Notes: a model not told the origin generated them from the letters alone. Shown: positions 34,253-43,942, counted from the stretch's first letter. The stretch: DNA of 64,000 nucleotides from Defluviitaleaceae bacterium (GCA_009785605.1 WQVY01000001.1:1-64000); one strand, 5' to 3'. Made by a program: numbers and translations.

Positions 34253-35548
34253 TTATATCGTCACCAGTCCCTCCCGATACAATGCGTCCAATGCAAAAGC
34301 TACCCCAGTCTTGGCATGAGATGTGGTTAGCCCCCCTTGATGGTAAACAATATAAGGCTCCCGTAGCGGCGCGTCCGCACTAAGCTCTATAGATGAGCCC
34401 TGCACAAACGTCCCACCGGCCATCACAACACCATCGGCATATCCGGGCATGGGTGCTGCTTCTGGCACTACATAGCTGTCTACCGGTGCTGCTTGCTGTA
34501 TGCCTTTGCAATATGTTAGTACTTTTTTAGCATCGCCTAGCTTTATTGCCTGGACAATATCTGTACGCAGTACATGTGGGCCGGGGTTGACTTCGTAGCC
34601 TAACTTCATAAATACCGCTGCCGCCAGTATCGCGCCTGTAACGCAGGCACTTACTGTTTGCGGAGCTATAAACAGCCCCTGAAGCAATGTGCGTGTCATA
34701 CCCAATGTTGGCCCAACAGCACTGCCTAAGCCTGGCGCAGTAAGCCTAGTGGCTGCTGCCTCTACATATTTGGCGGCACCTACTACATACCCTCCGCCTG
34801 GTGCAATTCCCCCACCCGGGTTTTTTATTAGTGAGCCGGCGGCTATGTCTGCCCCGGCCTCTATAGGTTCGCGCTCCTCTACAAATTCACCATAGCAATT
34901 GTCTACCAATATAATTGTATGCGGGTTGATCGTCCTAATAAACGTAATTAGCTCCTCAATCTCTTTTATTGTAAATGAAGGCCGCCATGCATATCCCTTG
35001 CTGCGCTGGATTGTAACCATCTTTACCGGCTTATCAGTTAATGCTTTACCAATAGTATCAAAACAGAACCCGCCGCCGGGTGTAAGGTCAACTTGGCGGT
35101 ATATTACGCCATATTCCGCCAGTGACCCAGGTGCCGGGCGTATCCCTATCACGCTCTCAAGCGTATCGTATGGCCGCCCCACTGGGGATAGTAGTACATC
35201 ACCAGGGCGCAGGTTGCCAAACAGTGCTGCGGCCAATGCATGAGTCCCAGATATAAGTTGCGGCCTTACCAGCGCAGCTTCCGCTTTAAAGATAGCCGAA
35301 AAAATATCCTCCAATGCCTGGCGGCCTATATCGTGATACCCATACCCAGTAGAATCTGCAAAATGGGCATCACTCAAACGGCAGGCCTGCATGGCATGAA
35401 GGACTTTTAGTTGGTTGAACGCGGCAAACTCATTTATACAGGCGTATGGCTTTGCTAAGTCTGCATCCGCTGCCTTTATATAGTCCGCCACAGCTGGACT
35501 TATTCCCATATGGTTTACCATGTACTCATATTGCATATTTGGCTTCAT
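34253..35548 (-). CDS. Methionine gamma-lyase / aluminium-resistance family PLP enzyme
   Basis: A 431-residue fold-type I PLP protein of the YnbB-like aluminium-resistance group. The family patterns are RPQLISGTHALAAALFGNLRPGD (near 100, abridged), IILVDNCYGEFVEE (near 213) and the PLP lysine in AGSLIKNPGGGIAPGGGY (near 242). The physiological reaction of the family is poorly known; some are annotated cystathionine beta-lyase. No strong ribosome site separates ATG 35548 from a second ATG four codons on. It is probably co-transcribed with the VanY-type gene. Confidence 0.88.
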   Translation of the reverse strand: MKPNMQYEYMVNHMGISPAVADYIKAADADLAKPYACINEFAAFNQLKVLHAMQACRLSDAHFADSTGYGYHDIGRQALEDIFSAIFKAEAALVRPQLISGTHALAAALFGNLRPGDVLLSPVGRPYDTLESVIGIRPAPGSLAEYGVIYRQVDLTPGGGFCFDTIGKALTDKPVKMVTIQRSKGYAWRPSFTIKEIEELITFIRTINPHTIILVDNCYGEFVEEREPIEAGADIAAGSLIKNPGGGIAPGGGYVVGAAKYVEAAATRLTAPGLGSAVGPTLGMTRTLLQGLFIAPQTVSACVTGAILAAAVFMKLGYEVNPGPHVLRTDIVQAIKLGDAKKVLTYCKGIQQAAPVDSYVVPEAAPMPGYADGVVMAGGTFVQGSSIELSADAPLREPYIVYHQGGLTTSHAKTGVAFALDALYREGLVTI

Positions 35549-35564
35549 CCTCTTTATAATTTTT

Positions 35565-35692
35565 GCTGTATAGCAATTCCACTATATAGCAATTCATCTT
35601 TAAATCGGCCTCGCCTGTCGCCGAAAAGCGTTGTAACGTCCGCTATTTCGGCTCGATCGGGACCGTTTAAAGGGGAATTGCTACAGTATAGC
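35565..35692. repeat. 128-bp hairpin element related to 3387-3488
   Basis: Imperfect inverted ends (GCTGTATAGCAATTCC and GGAATTGCTACAGTATAGC) enclose a core at 35613-35654. Its reverse complement runs GAGCCGAAATAGCGGACG then CAACGCTTTTCGGCGACAGG and matches the core of the 3.4 kb element. The sequence CCGTTTAAAGGGGA next to the core also occurs at about 3338-3351. It lies between the PLP enzyme gene and the acidic-tail protein gene. Confidence 0.65.
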
Positions 35693-35728
35693 ATTTTGTG
35701 CAGCAAAGCTGCCAGTTATCATGCACAT

Positions 35729-35766
35729 AAAAAGAGAGCTGGACCGATACGGCCAACTCTCTTTAA
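35729..35766 (-). terminator. Terminator after the acidic-tail protein gene
   Basis: On the minus strand AAAGAGAGTTGGCC, loop, and GGTCCAGCTCTCTTTTTATG form a stem with one mismatch and a T run. Confidence 0.72.
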
Positions 35767-35803
35767 ATAATAACTGCAATATATACTAGTCGTATGTGCA
35801 GGA

Positions 35804-36511
35804 TTATTCGTTGTCTTCCTCATCTTCGTCGTCATCTTCATCATCGTCATCGTCATCGTCGTTGTCTTCATCTTCATCGTCGTTGTCTTCGTCGTTGTAG
35901 TCTTCGTCTTCGTCGTTGTAGTCTTCGTCTTCTTCGTCGTAGTCTTCGTCTTCTTCGTCGTAGTCTTCATCTTGCTCGTCATAGTCTTCGTCTTCTTCGT
36001 CGTAGTCTTCGTCTTCTTCGTCGTAGTCTTCGTCTTGTTCGTCATAATCTTCGTCGTCTGCTGGTATGGCTTCTTCAGCAGTAGAGATTGTTACAACTCT
36101 TGTGGCTGGGTCCCATGATGCTGTTGCGCCTACTGCTTCAGCAATTGCGCTAACAGGAAGCATAATACGCCCGCTAAGCATCATTTGTGGTACATCTGGG
36201 ATAACGGTTTGGCCGTTAACATAGAAATGCACCCCATCGGCAGGTATAACAACAGTTATACCGTCTCCGGTAAGGGTGGCAACTCTGTCGCTTCCGTTCC
36301 AGTTAGGGACGAAACCCATTTGCGTAAACACACCACGGACTGGTGCAAGTACGCGGCCACCTTGCATTATGGGGCCCTGGTCTTCAAACTGCACTTCGTA
36401 CCCGTCTACAACCACGCTTATGTCGCTGTTGGCAAACAGGGCTGTGGATGTAAGGCCTAGCACCATCGCTAGTACGACGGTCATGGCCAACAGCTTCTTT
36501 GCTATTCTCAT
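35804..36511 (-). CDS. Secreted protein with copper-amine-oxidase N-like domain and acidic heptad tail
   Basis: A 235-residue precursor. Residues 1-27 are a signal peptide (AKKLLAMTVVLAMVLGL). Residues 30-145 form the stalk domain called copper amine oxidase N-like in clostridia (GRVLAPVRGVFTQMGF, SGRIMLPVSAIAEAVGA, WDPATRVVTI). Residues 155-235 consist almost only of Asp, Glu, Tyr, Asn and Gln in heptads DEEDEDY. There are no metal-oxidase residues, so it is not an oxidase. The tail may bind calcium or other cations, or act as a polyanionic surface. AGGAGG precedes ATG 36511. It stands alone with its own terminator. Confidence 0.85.
   Translation of the reverse strand: MRIAKKLLAMTVVLAMVLGLTSTALFANSDISVVVDGYEVQFEDQGPIMQGGRVLAPVRGVFTQMGFVPNWNGSDRVATLTGDGITVVIPADGVHFYVNGQTVIPDVPQMMLSGRIMLPVSAIAEAVGATASWDPATRVVTISTAEEAIPADDEDYDEQDEDYDEEDEDYDEEDEDYDEQDEDYDEEDEDYDEEDEDYNDEDEDYNDEDNDDEDEDNDDDDDDDEDDDEDEEDNE
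35890..36056 (-). repeat. 21-bp tandem repeat coding for DEEDEDY heptads
   Basis: About eight 21-bp units encode DE(E/Q)DEDY, decaying into NDEDEDY and then an Asp-rich run at the 3' end. Near-identical codons between adjacent units suggest recent slippage or unequal crossing-over. Confidence 0.85.
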
Positions 36512-36655
36512 AGCAAGTCCTCCTTTTTTGGCTGGGTAATAGACATGCGGCTTGCTTGGCTAAGCCAAGATTAGACAAGATGCGTGTATATCACCAATTT
36601 TTCGCCTTAATTAGTATGAATTTACCACTACGGACTTGTTATGTCAATAAAACAT

Positions 36656-38047
36656 TTATATCACTTTCCCTGGGTTTAAAATGCCATTGGGGTCAAATAC
36701 ACGCTTAACCCCACGCATAAGCTCTAACACAGTGGCGCATTCGCTACTTTGCAAATATGGCAGCTTTGCATAGCCAATACCATGCTCACCAGATACCTTG
36801 CCGCCATACATAGCCGCCCGTTCATACAAATGCGTAAATACAGTGCTTAAAGTTGACTTCCACTGTATGTCGTCTAAGGCATCGCGCAATACATAAATAT
36901 GCAAGTTGCCATCCCCAGCATGGCCAAAACTTTTAATACGTACATTGTATTCGCGGCTAAGCTCGTACGTATAGGCCAGAAATGCAGCCACTTTATTTTT
37001 GGGCACAACAACGTCGCACTCGTCCATCTGGGTTGTAGAAGATTTAATAGCTTCCAGGAATGCCCCACGGGCAGACCATACAGCCTCTTTACGTTCCTCT
37101 GTATCTACAATTAGTAAATCTGTAGCCCCGGACGCATAACATACCTCTGCCAGTGCGGCATATGCGGATTCTATTTCCGTTATATCACTGCCATCATACG
37201 TAAGTAGCAAGTACGCTTCGCTGCTCTTATCTGGAAATGTTTTGCCCAAGAATTTTTCTGCATCTAGTATGACATCCCGCTCCATAAACTCTACTGCTGT
37301 GGGGATGATTTTGGTTTTCATGATACCCTGTACAGCACCTAGTGCATTGTTGATATCAGGAAACGGGATTAACAAGCTGCGTGTCTTGCCTGGTAGTGGA
37401 AGCAGTTTTAATACGGCTTTTGTTATAAATGCCAGGGTACCTTCTGCGCCTATTACCAAGTTTTTCAGGCTGTATCCGCTCGAGTCTTTTACGACTTTAC
37501 CGCCCAATTCTACAATCTCACCACTTGGCAGTACTACTTCCAAAGCGCGCACATAATCGCGGGTTACGCCGTATTTTACCGCTCGCATACCCCCGGCATT
37601 GGTGGAAATATTGCCCCCAATAGTGGCAGATTTCTCGCCCGGGTCCGGGGGGTAAAAGAACCCTTTCGGCTCTACATATGCGGCAATTTCCATTAGCATA
37701 ACGCCCGGTTCGACGGTTAAGGTCATATTTTCTTCGTCCAACTCTAGCACACGGTTCATCTTGGATGTACACAGCATTATCCCACCGTGGATGGCCACAG
37801 CACCGCCAACAAGCCCTGTACCAGCACCACGTGCAACCACAGGTATACGATGTATATTAGCATGGCTTATAATAAGAGAGACTTCATTCGCTGACCTAAT
37901 ATATATAAGGACATCTGGCGATTTTATTGCGTCACCCAACTCGTCCCTGGCGTAGCTCTCGCTGACATCTGTGCCAATGGTTATCCTATCATGAGGTATT
38001 ATGGATTTTAGGAACGCAATATCTGCACTGTCTATTTTTTTATACAT
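36656..38047 (-). CDS. lctD: FAD-binding lactate dehydrogenase subunit (GlcD/LctD-like)
   Basis: A 463-residue flavoprotein of the GlcD family. The FAD-binding PCMH region carries [20 protein letters not shown] (near 72) and [21 protein letters not shown] (near 135, abridged); the C-terminal substrate domain has [15 protein letters not shown] (near 375) and [11 protein letters not shown] (near 420). With EtfA and EtfB it matches the Acetobacterium LctBCD complex, in which lactate oxidation with NAD+ is driven by reduced ferredoxin. ATG 38047 follows GAGGTG and overlaps the etfA end by eight bases. 2-hydroxy acids other than lactate remain possible. Confidence 0.87.
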   Translation of the reverse strand: MYKKIDSADIAFLKSIIPHDRITIGTDVSESYARDELGDAIKSPDVLIYIRSANEVSLIISHANIHRIPVVARGAGTGLVGGAVAIHGGIMLCTSKMNRVLELDEENMTLTVEPGVMLMEIAAYVEPKGFFYPPDPGEKSATIGGNISTNAGGMRAVKYGVTRDYVRALEVVLPSGEIVELGGKVVKDSSGYSLKNLVIGAEGTLAFITKAVLKLLPLPGKTRSLLIPFPDINNALGAVQGIMKTKIIPTAVEFMERDVILDAEKFLGKTFPDKSSEAYLLLTYDGSDITEIESAYAALAEVCYASGATDLLIVDTEERKEAVWSARGAFLEAIKSSTTQMDECDVVVPKNKVAAFLAYTYELSREYNVRIKSFGHAGDGNLHIYVLRDALDDIQWKSTLSTVFTHLYERAAMYGGKVSGEHGIGYAKLPYLQSSECATVLELMRGVKRVFDPNGILNPGKVI

Positions 38048-39299
38048 ACTCACCTCTATAACAAAACTGCTCTTCCTTTTCTGGGGTATTGTTATTGTTA
38101 TTGGTTGTGGCTTCAGATATTTGCTTTATTAATTGCGCAAGAATTTCAAAAACATCGCCAACAACCGCGTAATGTGCAACAGAAAAAATAGGTGCATCCT
38201 TGTCTGAATTAACTGCTATGATTGTTTCTGCATTTTTCATACCGGCAGTAAACTGTACCGCGCCAGATACCCCAAGCGTTATAATCAGCTTGGGCTTTAC
38301 CGTGCGCCCAGACTGGCCTATCTGGCGCGCTGGCTCAACCAGCCCGGCTTCAACAAGCGGGCGAGAGCATGCTACTTCTGCTCCCAATAAATCCGCCAAT
38401 TGCTTTGCAAGAGATAGTTGTTTATGAGACGTAAAAGCACGCCCACATGCAACAATTATTTCTGCATTGGCAATGTCAAGGGTCTTATCTTTTAACACAA
38501 TGCCTAAAGGCGCAATGCGGCTAGTTACACTTTCGACATCAAAGTAGGTCACTTGTGGTGTTGCTGCTTGCAGTTTTACAGGTGCATCAAAGACTTTATA
38601 CCGCACGGTAGCCATTTGTGGCCTATGCATGGGAGTAACAATCCGCGCCATAATATTGCCACCAAAAGCCGGGCGTATTTGCACAAGGTCGCCGTTTTCT
38701 TTTAACTCTAGTGCGGTGCAGTCTGCTGTAAGCCCCGTGCGCAAACGCGACGCTACCCTTGGTGCGAGACTGCGCCCAACAACAGTAGCCCCCACCAGCA
38801 CAGACGAGGGCTTTACTATATCAATAAATGTTACAAACGCTGCGGTATACGGCTCTGGAAGGAAACGTTCTAGGTTAGGGTGGTTGCATATGTATACATG
38901 CACGTCATAATTTGCAGATATTTCTTTTGCCAAATCATCTTGCTCGCACCCTATTAGTAAGGCGTATACCGGCCAACCCAGCGGTTTCGCTAACTCTTTG
39001 GCTTTACCTATTAACTCAAAGGTCACAGGATGGGCCTTGCCAAGCGTATGCTCTACATAAACGGCAATGCCTTTGCTATCCATGTTTATACCTGTAGTTT
39101 CGGGGCTTTCTACATATTCGAACAAGCCTTCGGGGCCATTTTCTATGCATAGTTTACACATCTTGCATGATGAGTTAACCGAAAGCCCATCTTCGGTATC
39201 AACCTCAACTGCATCGAAAGCACAGAGTTTTTGCACAGCATCTAACTCCGCCTCACTAAGTTTATGGGCTAAGTCATGGTTTATACGCAGTCCTGCCAT
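38040..39299 (-). CDS. etfA: Electron transfer flavoprotein alpha subunit with N-terminal Cys cluster
   Basis: A 419-residue protein. Residues 1-75 are an extension with CKMCKLC (Cys45, 48, 51) and Cys26, likely a 4Fe-4S centre. The EtfA N-domain follows ([19 protein letters not shown] from about 78), then the FAD domain with [21 protein letters not shown] (near 330, abridged) and [22 protein letters not shown] (near 365, abridged). Iron-sulfur extensions are known in EtfA subunits of bifurcating lactate dehydrogenase (LctC). An Asn-rich tail ([13 protein letters not shown]) ends the protein. It sits between etfB (16-base gap) and lctD (overlap). Confidence 0.9.
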   Translation of the reverse strand: MAGLRINHDLAHKLSEAELDAVQKLCAFDAVEVDTEDGLSVNSSCKMCKLCIENGPEGLFEYVESPETTGINMDSKGIAVYVEHTLGKAHPVTFELIGKAKELAKPLGWPVYALLIGCEQDDLAKEISANYDVHVYICNHPNLERFLPEPYTAAFVTFIDIVKPSSVLVGATVVGRSLAPRVASRLRTGLTADCTALELKENGDLVQIRPAFGGNIMARIVTPMHRPQMATVRYKVFDAPVKLQAATPQVTYFDVESVTSRIAPLGIVLKDKTLDIANAEIIVACGRAFTSHKQLSLAKQLADLLGAEVACSRPLVEAGLVEPARQIGQSGRTVKPKLIITLGVSGAVQFTAGMKNAETIIAVNSDKDAPIFSVAHYAVVGDVFEILAQLIKQISEATTNNNNNTPEKEEQFCYRGEYV

Positions 39300-39314
39300 G
39301 AGACTCTCTCCTTC

Positions 39315-40103
39315 TTACAAATATTTCAATTCGCGTAGCTCATGGCAAAGCCTACTTGCAATATCATTGGGGCTGCCATCTATTATTACTTGCCCTGCTT
39401 CTGCTTCGGGCTGATATATTTTTTCGACCTGGGTAGGCGAACCACTTAGCCCGTACATCTTTGGGTTAGTGTCTGCCAAATCTTCCAACCCTAACACGGT
39501 TATCTCTTGTTTAACTGATTCCAACATCCGTTTATATGACGGCAAACGCGGTACATATATACCTTTATCCACGGTTATCGCGCATGGGAGTTTGATTTCA
39601 TATGCCCCTACATATTCGCCTATATCTGCAGATACATGTATGTTTTCGCTACCGGCTTTGTCGATGCTTATGACATTACTCATATGGGGTATGTCCAAAA
39701 ACTCCGCCAGTGATGGCCCAACTTGCGCGGTGTCACCGTCTGTTGTCTGCTTTCCGCAAACTATTAGGTCATACTTGCATCTCGTGCCAATACCACCAGC
39801 TAGTGCATAAGCTGTAGCCAGTGTATCTGCCCCTGCAAAAGCCATATCTGTTAGCATGATTCCATTGTCTGCGCCTAGGGCAAATGCCTCACGCACAGCC
39901 TCTGCCGCTTGTGGTGGGCCCATGGTTATAACTGTTATCGTGGCACCATATGTCTGCTTTATTTGGACGGCTGTTTCCAGTGCGTACAAATCATATGGGT
40001 TTAACTTTGCTTCAACACCGGAGCGCAGTAGCACACCGGTATTTTCATCTACAGCAACCTTAGTAGTACCTGGGACTTGCTTTACACATACTATTATGTT
40101 CAT
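39315..40103 (-). CDS. etfB: Electron transfer flavoprotein beta subunit
   Basis: A 262-residue protein beginning MNIIVCVKQVPGTTKVAVDE. It carries GVEAKLNPYDLYALETAVQ (near 32), the EtfB signature, and VCGKQTTDGDTAQVGPSLAE (near 119), the nucleotide-binding loop associated with bifurcating Etfs. ATG 40103 is preferred because GGAGGGG lies nine bases upstream; an upstream frame extension lacks a site. First gene of the etfB-etfA-lctD unit. Confidence 0.92.
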   Translation of the reverse strand: MNIIVCVKQVPGTTKVAVDENTGVLLRSGVEAKLNPYDLYALETAVQIKQTYGATITVITMGPPQAAEAVREAFALGADNGIMLTDMAFAGADTLATAYALAGGIGTRCKYDLIVCGKQTTDGDTAQVGPSLAEFLDIPHMSNVISIDKAGSENIHVSADIGEYVGAYEIKLPCAITVDKGIYVPRLPSYKRMLESVKQEITVLGLEDLADTNPKMYGLSGSPTQVEKIYQPEAEAGQVIIDGSPNDIASRLCHELRELKYL

Positions 40104-40152
40104 CCAAAACCCCTCCGGGAGGCAGTATATCATGGGGCCAAAGCCAGGACAA

Positions 40153-40455
40153 TTAGAAATCAAAATCCGCACAGCGGCGGTTTTTTACCCTGGGGCGTAC
40201 TACGTTTACCGCTACTTTTATATGCTCCGGATGGTCTTTGTACGCTTTAAGCGCAGCAGCGTTTTCGAATATGCTATACAAAACAATATCCGCGTTGCTA
40301 CTATCTAGTAACTGTGAATATACACAAAGAGTGTTTAGTCCGGGGATAACCCCATTCAAGCCTTCTAGCGCTGCCTTTATTTGCGCAATGTTTTCGTGCT
40401 TTTCATCGTCTGTTAACCCATCGATATGATCGTACATTACAATATGCTTTACCAC
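40153..40455 (-). CDS. Dabb (stress-responsive A/B barrel) domain protein
   Basis: A 100-residue ferredoxin-like barrel protein with VKHIVMYDHIDGLTDDEK at the N-terminus, LKAYKDHPEHIKVAV near the middle and a C-terminal RPRVKNRRCADFDF. These proteins dimerise; few have known activity. GTG 40455 was chosen because AAAGG lies about nine bases before it and family members begin MVKHIV; GTG 40464 is the alternative. It sits 49 bases upstream of etfB, possibly in one transcript. Confidence 0.85.
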   Translation of the reverse strand: MVKHIVMYDHIDGLTDDEKHENIAQIKAALEGLNGVIPGLNTLCVYSQLLDSSNADIVLYSIFENAAALKAYKDHPEHIKVAVNVVRPRVKNRRCADFDF

Positions 40456-40496
40456 TGCATACACACCTTTCGTTAATAAATTTGATTTTTATATAA

Positions 40497-42143
40497 TTAG
40501 ATAGCACGCCTTGTCCCGCGGGGCGAAAGGCGTGACCTTACATAAGCAGTACAAGCATAAAATATCACCTTTGCCACAATATTTATAGCCACAATAATTG
40601 TTGTGACAGCCGCCGCCCTAAAAATCATCAACTGCCCTTCAAACTGGGTGATAAGTATCGACAGCGGCATAGTCCTTGCCCGAAACATCACAACAATAGC
40701 AGAGATGGTTATCATGCTATTAACAAAATAAAACATCATGGCTTCCAGGATTGTCTGCTTCATTTGCGGCAAGTAGATACGTAAAAGTGTATCCCACCAG
40801 CCTATCCTAAAAATTTTTGCCGATATCTCAATCTCGTCCCCCATGAGAGCAAAGTTATTAAGAAACAAAAAATACGGTACCCCAAAAAAGTTTATAGTAA
40901 CTGCACAAATTATAGGTATAAACGTACTATACAAGCCTGGGACCGCAATATAACCAATAACAAAACCTAGCCCAATAACAAGGCCCGGAACCGAAAAAGG
41001 AATTAGCGCAACAATATTTATGACACGTGCCAACGGTGACCTAGCCTTCGATGCAACATAGGCCGTCATGCATGATAGCACAGTACCAAAAACAGAAACA
41101 CATATTGCAATTACTAATGAATTTCTCAAATATCTAAGCAAGTTAAGATGTATCAATGCCCTGTAGTTTTGCCATATATCAGGGTTGGTAATATCTGTTG
41201 GCCGCAACGATGACAACATAAATGCAATAATAGGCAATAAAAACATTGCAGCAATAATAATTAGCAGTGCACATGAAATCACTTGCCCCCTAATACCAAA
41301 AAAAAGTGCCGTAGTCGTTCCTTGCTCATTGTGCTTAAAAGAAAATGCTGATTTTCTCATACACACAACAAACAATATTAATAATGGAACCCACATAAAA
41401 ACAGAAATAACAGCAGCACGGCCAAAGTTCATCCTGCCGATTATTTCCTGGTACAAAGTCAATGACAGTGTCCTATATCTCCCACCAACCATAAGATTTA
41501 TACCAAAATCAGAAAATGAAAACAAGAATGTCGCAAAAAAAGCCCGCTTTAACACGGTCTTTACACGTGGCAGTGTGAGTATGTATAGCCGTGAAAGAGG
41601 GCTCAAACACAGGGCTTTGGCTTCGATATGCAAATGGGTTTCTTCATACCGCAGCACGTCATAAATCTGTAAAATAGCCAGTGGCGTTATGTTTAAAACC
41701 ATACCTATGAGTAAGCCATTAAAACCATATATGTTTATACGCAACCCAAGCCATTGGTAAATAAGCCCGTTCCGGCTAAACAGATACATTATACCCATGC
41801 CAATAGAAATTGTAGGTATTAGTATGGGCATTGTAAAACACACAATAAATACTTTTTGCATCACATGATTTTGCTCACGTATAAAAAGCGACACAACCAA
41901 GGCAATTATTATAGCTATTATACTCACGCACAAAGACAAAAATATAGACTGAAATAAAACCTGTACAAAGTCAGTACGTTCGAATAGTAATCTCAAATCA
42001 TTAATATTGAAACGCAGGATAATCCTCGAAACTGGATAAACAAGCAGTAGAAAGAAGACCAATATCAAGGCTAAGCATACAGCCAGCAATCCGGTACTAT
42101 ACCATTCGCCTCTTAACTTAGCTTTAATCCGTTTTATGCTCAT
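40497..42143 (-). CDS. Iron-type ABC transporter permease, two permease domains in one chain
   Basis: A 548-residue membrane protein with about 12 helices. Each half has an EAA-type loop that contacts the ATPase: EAKALCLSPLSRLYILTLP (near 175) and SAKIFRIGWWDTLLRIYLP (near 440). Fused double permeases are typical of FbpB/ThiP-like importers of ferric iron, thiamine or related ligands. Its start overlaps the ATPase gene by 20 bases. Together with the ATPase and lipoprotein it forms a complete importer. Confidence 0.9.
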   Translation of the reverse strand: MSIKRIKAKLRGEWYSTGLLAVCLALILVFFLLLVYPVSRIILRFNINDLRLLFERTDFVQVLFQSIFLSLCVSIIAIIIALVVSLFIREQNHVMQKVFIVCFTMPILIPTISIGMGIMYLFSRNGLIYQWLGLRINIYGFNGLLIGMVLNITPLAILQIYDVLRYEETHLHIEAKALCLSPLSRLYILTLPRVKTVLKRAFFATFLFSFSDFGINLMVGGRYRTLSLTLYQEIIGRMNFGRAAVISVFMWVPLLILFVVCMRKSAFSFKHNEQGTTTALFFGIRGQVISCALLIIIAAMFLLPIIAFMLSSLRPTDITNPDIWQNYRALIHLNLLRYLRNSLVIAICVSVFGTVLSCMTAYVASKARSPLARVINIVALIPFSVPGLVIGLGFVIGYIAVPGLYSTFIPIICAVTINFFGVPYFLFLNNFALMGDEIEISAKIFRIGWWDTLLRIYLPQMKQTILEAMMFYFVNSMITISAIVVMFRARTMPLSILITQFEGQLMIFRAAAVTTIIVAINIVAKVIFYACTAYVRSRLSPRGTRRAI

Positions 42144-42891
42144 TATTTGTTAGCCTTTCAAGGATTTCTAGTTTCTTTAACAAATTGTCGCGGATGTAGC
42201 TTGACACATAAGTGTTTGCGGGATGTGTGATTACCTTGCTAGGTGCATCATATTGTTGTACTACCTTGTTATGTAAAATCATGAGCTTATCGGAAAGTGA
42301 TACAGCTTCTTCTATATCATGAGTCACATACAATACAGTGATATTTAGTTTGCGTTGTATGTCATAGATTTCATCCCTTAACTGCATACGGATATTAGGG
42401 TCTAAAGCAGAAAAAGGTTCATCCAACAAAAGCACAGGGTACTCCATCGCAAGCATACGGGCAATTGCAACGCGCTGGCTCTGCCCTCCAGACAGCATAT
42501 AAGGCTTTTTTTTAAGATGATCGCCAAATAGGCCAGTAAGATTTAAATACTTCATGGCCTTCTCGTGGGCATCTGTTTTGGTATGGTTATTTTTTCGTAA
42601 AGGGTATATTACATTATCAAGCACAGACATAGTGGGGAAAAGGGCGCATTGTTGAAACACAATGCCAATCTTACGCTTTGCTATCACTTCGCTGGTTATA
42701 TCTCGCCCATTAAGAAACACAGTGCCCTTCTCCGGCAACACAGATCCTAATATTATACCAAGAAGTGTAGACTTGCCCGTGCCCGATTCCCCAACTATGC
42801 TAACAAACTCTCCATTATTAACCGTAAATGAAATATCCTTTAATACATGCTCATCTTTAAATGATTTACATATACCATCAAGAGTTATCAT
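42124..42891 (-). CDS. ABC transporter ATP-binding protein (iron/phosphonate-type importer)
   Basis: A 255-residue ATPase with Walker A GESGTGKST (near 35), signature LSGGQSQRVAIARM (near 133), Walker B VLLLDEPFSALDP (near 153) and the H-loop VTHDIEEA (near 187). No C-terminal TOBE regulatory domain is evident. The ATG overlaps the binding-protein stop (TAATG). Confidence 0.93.
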   Translation of the reverse strand: MITLDGICKSFKDEHVLKDISFTVNNGEFVSIVGESGTGKSTLLGIILGSVLPEKGTVFLNGRDITSEVIAKRKIGIVFQQCALFPTMSVLDNVIYPLRKNNHTKTDAHEKAMKYLNLTGLFGDHLKKKPYMLSGGQSQRVAIARMLAMEYPVLLLDEPFSALDPNIRMQLRDEIYDIQRKLNITVLYVTHDIEEAVSLSDKLMILHNKVVQQYDAPSKVITHPANTYVSSYIRDNLLKKLEILERLTNNEHKTD

Positions 42892-43871
42892 TAATGCCTC
42901 CAGCGGTCTTGTATACGCTCTAGAAAGTCTGACTCAAGGGTAATTAGGGCATATGGTATGTCAGATGGATAGTGCTCTAACGCAGTTACCTGATCTACAA
43001 AAATACGCCCAGGTGCAAAATACATCTTGTCCATCCTAGAAACTTCGTTTATCAAATATTCAAAAACAGCGACCGCTGCACTGTTTTCGCTTCCGTTCTT
43101 AGTCATGGCAATACCACCCATGGAGCTTGGGCCATACTCATCAAAAAATGTAATAGTAAGCGGTGCACCCCGTCCCATTACAGTTACGGCATTGTGCAAG
43201 CTTACAAACCCTATTGCCACTTCACCGGTTTCGAGGGCTGTAGCTACACCAGAGCCTGAATTAAGAAATGTATGAATATTGTTTGCAAGACTATCGAAAT
43301 ATTCAAAGGCACTATCTTCGCCCATACGCTCTATAAAATAAGCGAGATAGATGTACCCAGTGCTGGAGGCTCTGGGGTTAGGCATCATAATCAACCCTTG
43401 ATACACAGGGTCCAACAAATCTTCATAGCTGGTAGGTATAGGTAGTCCCAAGTCCGTTAGCATGCCTTCGTTCATGGCAATGCCAAAAGAGAAACGCTCC
43501 CATGGCAAGTATCTGTTGTTTGGGTCCAGTAGGTCAGACATAAACATGGATGTATTGTAGGCACTTAAATCGGCCATAATGTCTGAAACTTGCCTAAGCT
43601 GTGTCACTTCCAGCCCCAATACGATATCGGCCTCCGTATTTGTGCCTTCGGCCATTAGTCTCGCACCATGAGCACCGGTAGAAAAATATAGTATTTCTAT
43701 TGTATAGTCTGGGAAGCGCTCTGTTAACATCTCCATAATTGCGGTGTTTCTTAATGGGGAGCTGCTTGAGTAAATAACAACTCTGTTTTCCGAGTCACTG
43801 CCGCAACCTGTCAACAAAAGCGCTAGTGAAATCATTAGCATAAGTAAAAATGATACGCTTATTCTTTTCAT
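42891..43871 (-). CDS. ABC transporter substrate-binding lipoprotein (FbpA/AfuA-like)
   Basis: A 326-residue precursor with signal segment ISVSFLLMLMISLALL and lipobox LTGC (Cys22). The body follows the bacterial class-2 iron-binding fold (RVVIYSSSSPLRN..., GLEVTQLRQV, PNPRASSTGYIYLAY). Ligand may be ferric iron, a phosphonate or another small anion. Homologous clostridial systems are poorly tested. First gene of the three-gene importer unit. Confidence 0.88.
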   Translation of the reverse strand: MKRISVSFLLMLMISLALLLTGCGSDSENRVVIYSSSSPLRNTAIMEMLTERFPDYTIEILYFSTGAHGARLMAEGTNTEADIVLGLEVTQLRQVSDIMADLSAYNTSMFMSDLLDPNNRYLPWERFSFGIAMNEGMLTDLGLPIPTSYEDLLDPVYQGLIMMPNPRASSTGYIYLAYFIERMGEDSAFEYFDSLANNIHTFLNSGSGVATALETGEVAIGFVSLHNAVTVMGRGAPLTITFFDEYGPSSMGGIAMTKNGSENSAAVAVFEYLINEVSRMDKMYFAPGRIFVDQVTALEHYPSDIPYALITLESDFLERIQDRWRH

Positions 43872-43904
43872 GAAATATCCCTCCTATAAACACTATCATA
43901 CCTG

Positions 43905-43942
43905 TAAAAAAGGGCACAAAATCAATTTCCGATTTTGTGCCC
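43905..43942 (-). terminator. Terminator after the small-protein gene
   Basis: GGGCACAAAATC and GATTTTGTGCCC (12 bp, loop AATTTCC on the plus strand) are followed on the minus strand by TTTTTTACAGG. It ends the GGGtGRT unit and lies just before the importer genes. Confidence 0.88.

Noticed and set aside
35890-36056. Regular repeat array considered as a CRISPR
   Set aside because: The units are contiguous 21-mers without spacers and code for heptads in frame.
35719-36084. Lys/Thr-rich and Arg/Leu-rich reading frames opposite or beside the acidic tail
   Set aside because: They are only other-frame translations of the 21-bp repeat array; composition is forced by the repeat and they lack ribosome sites.
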